Origin: Primulina eburnea
Lineage: Eukaryota > Streptophyta > Magnoliopsida > Lamiales > Gesneriaceae
Direction of reading: 5' to 3'
Length of the DNA stretch: 64,000 nt
Assembly: GCF_022965805.1 (NCBI RefSeq)
Contig: NC_133108.1
Coordinates: forward strand, 39,068,051-39,132,050
The position numbers were made by a program, and so were the translations under genes. The notes beneath the pieces were generated by a model. That model did no database searches and was not told the origin of the DNA. It saw nothing but the letters and a program-made list of their open reading frames with translations. Below, one piece after another: positions 57,867 through 64,000 of the stretch; within the stretch, counting starts at the first letter, position 1, and every line of letters starts with the position of its first letter.

Positions 57867-57927
<61 letters not shown>
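57867..57927. repeat. TA dinucleotide microsatellite
   Basis: Uninterrupted TA run of 61 bp starting where foldback copy G ends. Confidence 0.97.
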
Positions 57928-57930
<3 letters not shown>

Positions 57931-58374
57931 TGAATATATTCATTGTTTCGAGTATAGATTTCTGTGGTCCTTTTTGCAATTTCGTTAGTTATGTCATATG
58001 TGCAGTATGCAAGTTGTAACATAAAAAATATTTAATTTTATTTGATAAATTATGCTTTTTTACTGAAAATAAATATTTTTAGATATTTTACTAGCTCGTA
58101 TCCAACACTCCATCCCGAGTGGGTGGTGTTTTTGTTAAAAAAAATTAGATAATTATATATTTCAGACCCAGTTGAATGATTTATATTAAATTATGAATTT
58201 AAAAAATATTAAATAAATTGCTATTGTCTAATCTATGTATAAAAACTCGGTTCAATTAAATACTTTATGATGGGTCGAAGAGTTCTAAATTAGATGAATT
58301 TTGGTCCCCAAGCAAAGAGAAAAATTTAGAATAAACACATATTTAATACATATTATATATTTTTCATGTCAAGA

Positions 58375-58485
58375 ATAATTTTAGGTCAAGTGTTTGAGCT
58401 GTTGAACGACTTGAAAAATTAAAATTTCACAGTTATCAACTGTTATAATTTTTGATAAATCGACAAACACTTGACCTAAAATTAT
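58375..58485. repeat. Hairpin with perfect 22-bp arms
   Basis: 58375-58396 and 58464-58485 are exact reverse complements (core TTTTAGGTCAAGTGTTTG). The loop itself contains a second, weaker inverted repeat around ACAGTTATCAACTGT. Confidence 0.85.
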
Positions 58486-58561
58486 GATAAATCAAGGTCA
58501 AATGTTCGATATCAATGGATTGAAAAAGTGCAATTATATCACATGACTAGTTCACGGCTTT

Positions 58562-58700
58562 TGTTGGAAGATATGAGAATATATTCATAATATTTTATAA
58601 TATTGTGTGTACTATTAATGATTGTTTTAGTTCCTATAATAGCGTATTCCATTAGAATAAAATACTGTTCTCTAATATGGCATTAGAGCCACACCGATCC
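58562..58700 (+). repeat. Possible copia LTR end with primer site remnant
   Basis: TGTTGGAAGATATGAG starts an AT-rich 115-bp stretch that runs into TGGCATTAGAGCC (about 58678-58690), which resembles the tRNA-iMet primer site TGGTATCAGAGCC. A short ATG frame (MSEADSEQF) follows at once. Only this scrap remains. Confidence 0.4.
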
Positions 58701-58899
58701 ATCTAAAAAACAAATAGCCTATCCACCATGTCTGAAGCAGATTCTGAGCAATTCACTGGCCCATCCACCCACCTTGGAATTTCACTTCAAAACTAGTTTA
58801 TTTCATAAATATCATGAAATAGAATCTTTTTTACAATATTAATTCTGAAAATGATAAAAATATGCGAAAACATTTACAACTTGAATTAAAACTAAAATA

Positions 58900-59990
58900 A
58901 AATTATGGATTCCTCTTTTTACCAGCCTCAAAACTGGTCTTGCTTCTCTTACTCGATTTTTTCTGCTGGCTTACCTGGGGAAGGTAGAGTAAGAGATGAG
59001 TGATATAATTATCATTGAGTAAGCGGAGGTCGTTCGAGCATATATATAACAAACACGTGGGCTTTGAAAAGCAATATATATCATAAGCATAAACGTAAGC
59101 ATACCATTGGCATAATTATGGAAATTCATCTACTTTTCATGGTTTACCGATATCAGTCATTAATTTTTACTACTCTAAAGGGATGAGGTCGTATAAAAGT
59201 TACACTCCTACTGTGTAAGGATCATAAACTTATCGCATATTAGGATTCTCACTCATATCTAATTGAATCATCACCATGATATCAAAATATAAGGTATTGT
59301 GTCACAAGAAGGGGAAGAATAATAATAATGATCGACCGAAACTTACAATATTAAAATAACCCATTTACCTTAGAATTTTTCTTGAAGAAAATGAGAGAGA
59401 TAAGTCAGTTCTTAACTAGGAAATCTCGAATTCCTCCTCGGATCAAGATTGTCGCAGAGCTTCGTACTTGGCAGAACTTGGAGATCAAGAACTCAAAAAT
59501 TGAGCAGCACTTGAAGAGCAACTTTTCGAAAATACAGAGTAATTGAATGATGTATACTTCGAATGACATAGATGTGGTATTTATAGGTGGTGAGGTGCAA
59601 CTCTTACCGTAATTCGGTTGATATTTCTTTTATAATTTAGATATGCTTCTTACATACATAATATCATGCCAAATTTTGAAAACCTTGGTGACCAAGTATA
59701 ATAAATTTCGAAATTATGTACTGGCTTTGATGGTTGAACGTGTACTGCTTTGTACAGATTCATCATGTAATTACTAGACTGTACTTAAATTTGTTAGCTT
59801 TCTTATGTAAAAAACTGTCTCGCATATAATATTTTCTTCCAATTTGATTGATATTTTAGCCCTAAATTTTGAAATCCTTGAATATATTGCACTGAATTTT
59901 CGAATTTAATATATTTATTGGCTTAAAAATTCAGAACACCGTGTATTATTTAATATTTTTGAATTTATTATTATTTGCAATAATACCAAA
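58900..59990 (-). repeat. Probable decayed gypsy LTR, minus orientation
   Basis: On the minus strand it has a TATA-like CCTATAAATACC near 59577-59588. Further along comes a segment near 58900-59090 resembling the post-TATA part of Tekay-type LTRs (CTCACTTACTC-like and GGTAAGCCAGCAG). Ends were not found, and no coding sequence is present. Confidence 0.35.
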
Positions 59991-60157
59991 ATTTTGAAAA
60001 TACAATCCTATGCATGTCTATAATTAAATAAATAATTACATGCCCACAAATCGTTCTCACAAACTGTTAGGTGCCAATTTTTCGTGCCGCTGTATCTTCT
60101 TCTATGGCTTGCTAACCTGCAACTTTCAACCAAAACAAAAAACAATGCAATATAATA

Positions 60158-60663
60158 TGTTAGGATAAAACGGGGCTCAGACGAACTGATTTTGGCCTCT
60201 CCAAATACGCAGTGAACCAAGGCGAAGACCACAAAGGTTTCCCGACCACAAAACCCGGTTACGATACACACAGTAGGTAAACTCGACCAAGGAGAGAAAC
60301 GACACTGATCGAGACAGCACAAGGAAGAAGACAGCAGATACCAATCTCACCACACTCTCTCGTATATCGCTTTAGGGGTATAGAGGAGGGAGAGAAAAGA
60401 ATGGCTCACATACACAAAGCAAAGAACCCTGCACGCCGAAGAAGAAGGGAACGAACGGCGCACAACTCAAGCTACTGCCTTCTCTCACAAAAAACTCACG
60501 CTCCTCGCATCTCTTCAAGTCGGCTGCACAATCTGATAATAAAGGAAAAGATTAGGCGGCCCTCTGTTAAGAAAGGAAAGAAGAGAGGCCAATTAAGCCC
60601 TACAGCCCATATGCAAAAAGAGCTATGGTAATGGGCTTGGAAAAAGTTGGGCCAAACCCAACA
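60158..60663 (-). repeat. 3' LTR of copia element 3
   Basis: TGTTAGGATAAAAC to AACCCAACA on the + strand, 506 bp. The adjoining TTTCTCCACCTTTCGGCC is the polypurine tract read in reverse. Confidence 0.85.
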
Positions 60664-60815
60664 TTTCTCCACCTTTCGGCCCGACGCCGGTTCACTCAGG
60701 AGAGTCACCTACAGCCATCATCATCGCCCCACTTGCAGAAAACACAAAGTTAGTACAAGTACCAATATGTAGCAAACACTAAGTAAGCTACACTACAGAA
60801 CAGAAACAGAACACA

Positions 60816-63800
60816 TCAATCAGAAGTATCAAAGTTTAAAATTTTTAAACAAGATCTGAGTTTTTCAACAGACAAACACTTAGTTCCCATATCAGCAGGA
60901 TTGAATTGAGAAGGAATTTTTTCAAGATAGACTATGTCTTTAGCAACCACATCACGAATGTAGTGGAATCTAACATCAATATGTTTAGTTCTATCATGAA
61001 AAACAGGATTCTTACACAGTTGTATACCAGACTGAATATCAGAAAATACTACAACTTCGCCTTCAAGAAAACCAATTTCAGAAATAAGACCTTTCAATTA
61101 AATAGCTTCTTTTAAAGCTTCAGTGACAGCAACATACTCATATTCAGTGGTTGAAAGAGCAACAATGTGTTGTAATTGAGATTTCCAGCTAATACAAGCA
61201 CCACACAATGTAAACACATAAGAAGTTGTTGATTTTCTATTGTCCCTATCATTTGCATAGTTAGAATCGACATATCCAACCAATTTAACACCAACATCAG
61301 ATTTTGAAAATTTTAAACCATATTTCACAGAACCATTCAGATATCTCAAAAGCCATTTGACAGCTTACCAATGGTAAACACCGGGATTAGACATATACCG
61401 ACTCAAACAACTCACAGAATATGCAATATCAGGCCTCGTGCTAACCATTAAATACATGACAGAACCTATAGCATTTGAATATGGCACATTCTTCATGCTT
61501 TTAACATCAAAATCAGTTTTAGGGGATTGCTTTTTACTTAGAACAAAATGACCGGCTAAAGGCACATTGACTGGTTTTGCATTTAACATGGAAAATTTAC
61601 TCAAAACTTTCTTAACATAAGTATCCTGATTCAACAAAATGACAGAACGTTTTTTATCTCTATAAATGTTCATGCCAAGAATACGTTTAGCATCTCCTAA
61701 GAATTTCATATCGAATTTAGCACTTAAGCAATTTTTGACATGATCAATAGTTTTCACACAAGAACTAATCAAAAGCATATCATCCACATAGATAAGCAAG
61801 AAAACCGGAACTTTAGCATTTTGTTTGAAATACAAGCAATGATCATAATTACTTCTAGTAAAATTCATAGAGAGCATGCATTCATCAAACTTTTTGTTCC
61901 ATTGCCTAGGAGTTTGCTTCAATCCATACAAAGATTTCTTTAGCAAACAAACATGATCAGGATACTTAGAATCAACAAAACCATCAGGTTGCCTCATAAA
62001 ATTTTTTTCATCAAGTTCACCATGTAAAAAAGCAGTTTTAACATCTAATTGTTTCAACTCCCAATCAAACTGAGCAACAAGGGCAAGCATAATTCGCATA
62101 GTAGTAAACTTTACAACCGGAGCAAATATTTCAGTATAATCTATCCCTTCCTTTTGAGTAAATCCCTTAGCCACTAACCTAGCTTTAAATCTGACAGATT
62201 CACATTCATTCTTGACCTTAAATAACCACTTACAGTCCACAACAGAACAATTTTCAAGTTTAGGTACCAGAATCCAAGTGTTGTTAACATGCAGCGAATT
62301 AATTTCTTCATTCATCGCATTTAACCATTGCACAGAATTTTCAGATTTTAAAGCTTCTTCATATGACTTAGGTTCAACATTATCAATCGATTCAAACACA
62401 CTAAATGCATGGGAAGTCATATGAAAATCATCAAAATGTTGTGGCTGCCTAATATTTCTTTTAGATCTATCCCTAGCCAATTGATAATCATTCAAATCAC
62501 TAAGATCAGTTTCAGGAATATTTGCAGCAATTTCTTCATGCACATCAGCATCAACTTGATTATCAAAAAAAGATTCAGACAGATTTTCAGGTAAAATATT
62601 CACATCAGGAACATTCTGCACATTTTCAGAATCATAACTTGGACCAAGTAAATGCTCCACCTTGTTTGGAGTAGTGGCAGGTTCAGGAGTAGGTAAAGAA
62701 ACAGATAAACAGGGAAATTCAGACTCATTGAAAACAATATCCCTACTGATTAACACTTTAAAACCAGGTTGGTCCCTTACCTATAATCTATAACCCTTAA
62801 CCCCATCAGGATAGCCAAGAAAAACACATTTCACAGATCTAGGTTCAAGTTTGTCATTTTTCTGATGCATAAAAGTAGAACAACCAAAAACTTTCAAATT
62901 TGAAAAATTAATTTGTGTACCAGACCACACAGATTCTGGACACTTACCATTCAAAGGCACAGAAGGAGACCTATTTATAAAATAAGCAGCAGTACAAACA
63001 GCTTCACCCCAAAACTTTTTTGAAAGACCAGAACTAGCAAGCATGCACCTCACCTTTTCAAGTAAAGTTCTATTCATACGCTCAGCTACACCATTTTGCC
63101 GAGGCGTATAAGGGACTGTCCTATGTCTTTGAATACCAGATTCAGCACACAAATTGTCAAACAATCGATTACAAAATTCAAGACCATTATCAGTTCTTAG
63201 AATTTTAATTTTCTTACCTGTTTGATTTTCAATCAAGTTTTTCCAGTTTTTAAACTTCTCAAACACATCAGATTTGTTTTTCATTAAAAACACCCAAACT
63301 TTTCTTGAAAAATCATCGATAACAGATAGAAAATATTGATTTCCACCATGCGTTGGCACACTAGCAGGACCCCACACATCAGCATGCAAATACTCAAGTA
63401 TTTCAGAAGTGACAGAGTGTTTGGGAATAGGGGAATTTGGAAACTTAACTCTGGACTGTTTACCCAGAACACACGAATCACAAAATGGCATACAAGACAA
63501 TTTATCACTACCAAAATAACCATCTTTGTGCAAAATTTCAAGACCTTTAGAACTCATGTGACCTAATCTTTTGTGCCACAAATCAATTTTGTCACTTAAG
63601 ACAACATTCATAGAATTTTGCACATAAGATTCACATTCAGCATGACAAACATACAAGTTTCTCCTTTTGGCAGCTTTGAAAATCACTAAAGACCCTTTCA
63701 TAATTTTCATAACCCCATTTCCCCATCTACCCTGTAACCCATCATCTTCCAATGCAGCACATGAAATCAAATTATGACATAAATCGGGAACATGCCTCAC

Positions 63801-64000
63801 ATTTTTCAAAGTTAACACATAACCAGAATCAAATTTCAGTGATACATCACCAAGACCAGCAACTTGACACAATTTTTCATTTGCCATAGAAACAGACCCA
63901 TGCTTCACCTCTTTATAACTAGAAAACAGATTTTTAAATGGGGACATGTGAAAAGTGCACGCAGAATCAACCAGCCATTCATTTTCACACAAAGAACTAG
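60816..64000 (-). pseudogene. Copia pol polyprotein, three stop codons, partial
   Basis: The frame is open from the window edge: protease WLVDSACTFHM, integrase zinc domain (WHKRLGHM, CDSCVLGKQ), core (HADVWGP, RTDNGLEF, NGVAERMNRTL), then TAG at 62781-62783. Then RT (KEGIDYTEIFAPVV, YVDDMLLIS) to TAA 61365-61367, RNase H (YVDSNYAND, ALSTTEYEY) to TAA 61098-61100, and the C-terminal part (FSDIQSGIQL, HIDVRFHYI) to the natural end at 60816. All pieces share one reading frame, so only point mutations separate it from an open frame. Protease starts about at the window edge; gag is not visible. It could still supply protein fragments but not an intact RT-RNase H. Confidence 0.93.

Larger units (their letters stand above)
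56291..58561. other. Gene-free interval with foldback repeats and microsatellites
   Basis: Holds foldback copies F and G, a TA array and a hairpin (58375-58485). No coding sequence recognised. Confidence 0.5.
60158..64000 (-). mobile_element. Ty1/copia element 3, minus strand, 5' part outside window
   Basis: The 3' LTR at 60158-60663 is followed by a polypurine tract (minus strand) and RNase H, RT and integrase, with protease starting at the window edge. The 5' LTR and gag lie beyond 64000, so age and target duplication cannot be judged. The coding frame has three stops but no frameshift. Confidence 0.92.

Noticed and set aside
57786..58022. Second Tyr-Ile repeat frame
   Set aside because: It is produced by the TA array and a foldback repeat.
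60401..60631. 76-codon basic + strand frame
   Set aside because: It lies within the copia 3 LTR, antisense to the element, with no domain.

Overview
This window looks like nuclear chromosomal DNA from a dicotyledonous plant. The reasons are: intron-containing plant gene families (a YABBY transcription factor and a NUP1/NUP136-like nucleoporin), AT-rich intergenic DNA, and a dense, nested population of plant LTR retrotransposons primed by initiator tRNA-Met, plus a CACTA element, a SINE, a TRIM and a small foldback repeat family. An asterid/Lamiales-type species is my impression from the repeat families, but the sequence does not prove it. I see no bacterial-style operons, no CRISPR array and no defence island.

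Layout. 1-5227: a decayed Ty1/copia element on the + strand (5' LTR off-window), followed by a small DnaJ-type Cys-rich exon (5479-5610). 6896-14461: a complete, very young Ty3/gypsy chromovirus (Tekay/Del-like; LTRs of 1448 bp, target duplication CATTG) broken only by one in-frame UAG. 16540-24273 (minus): a nine-exon host gene, assembled here from splice sites, for an RRM protein with an Arg/Asp-rich region and a coiled-coil tail; two of its introns carry solo LTRs. 24850-26286: a gypsy RT scrap and a 904-bp non-autonomous CACTA element. 26331-31363 (minus): a Tork-like copia element inserted inside the last coding exon of an unrecognised + strand gene. 32846-37898: a NUP1/NUP136-like gene with two frameshifts. 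41714-46833 (minus): a complete Ty3/gypsy element (Reina-like) with one uninterrupted 1525-codon gag-pol frame and almost identical LTRs. 49421-49863: a TRIM. 50402-53123 (minus): a six-exon YABBY gene (YAB5-like). 54869-60157: decayed gypsy pieces, a 100-bp tRNA-derived SINE, foldback repeats and TA arrays. 60158-64000 (minus): the 3' part of a third copia element.

How it works together. The host genes (RRM protein, NUP1-like, YABBY and two exon remnants) are unrelated and independently transcribed. Most of the remaining sequence is transposable elements of different ages, several of which have landed in introns or exons of the host genes. The two gypsy elements are the youngest: by eye, 4 differences in 1448 bp and 1 difference in 304 bp between their LTR pairs. 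I found no convincing unknown biological system. The most interesting observations are gene-structure and transposon-structure ones: tryptophan-to-UAG lesions in three unrelated elements, an intact gag-pol whose C-terminus lies in its LTR, a copia insertion splitting a host exon, and palindromic repeats in a gypsy promoter.
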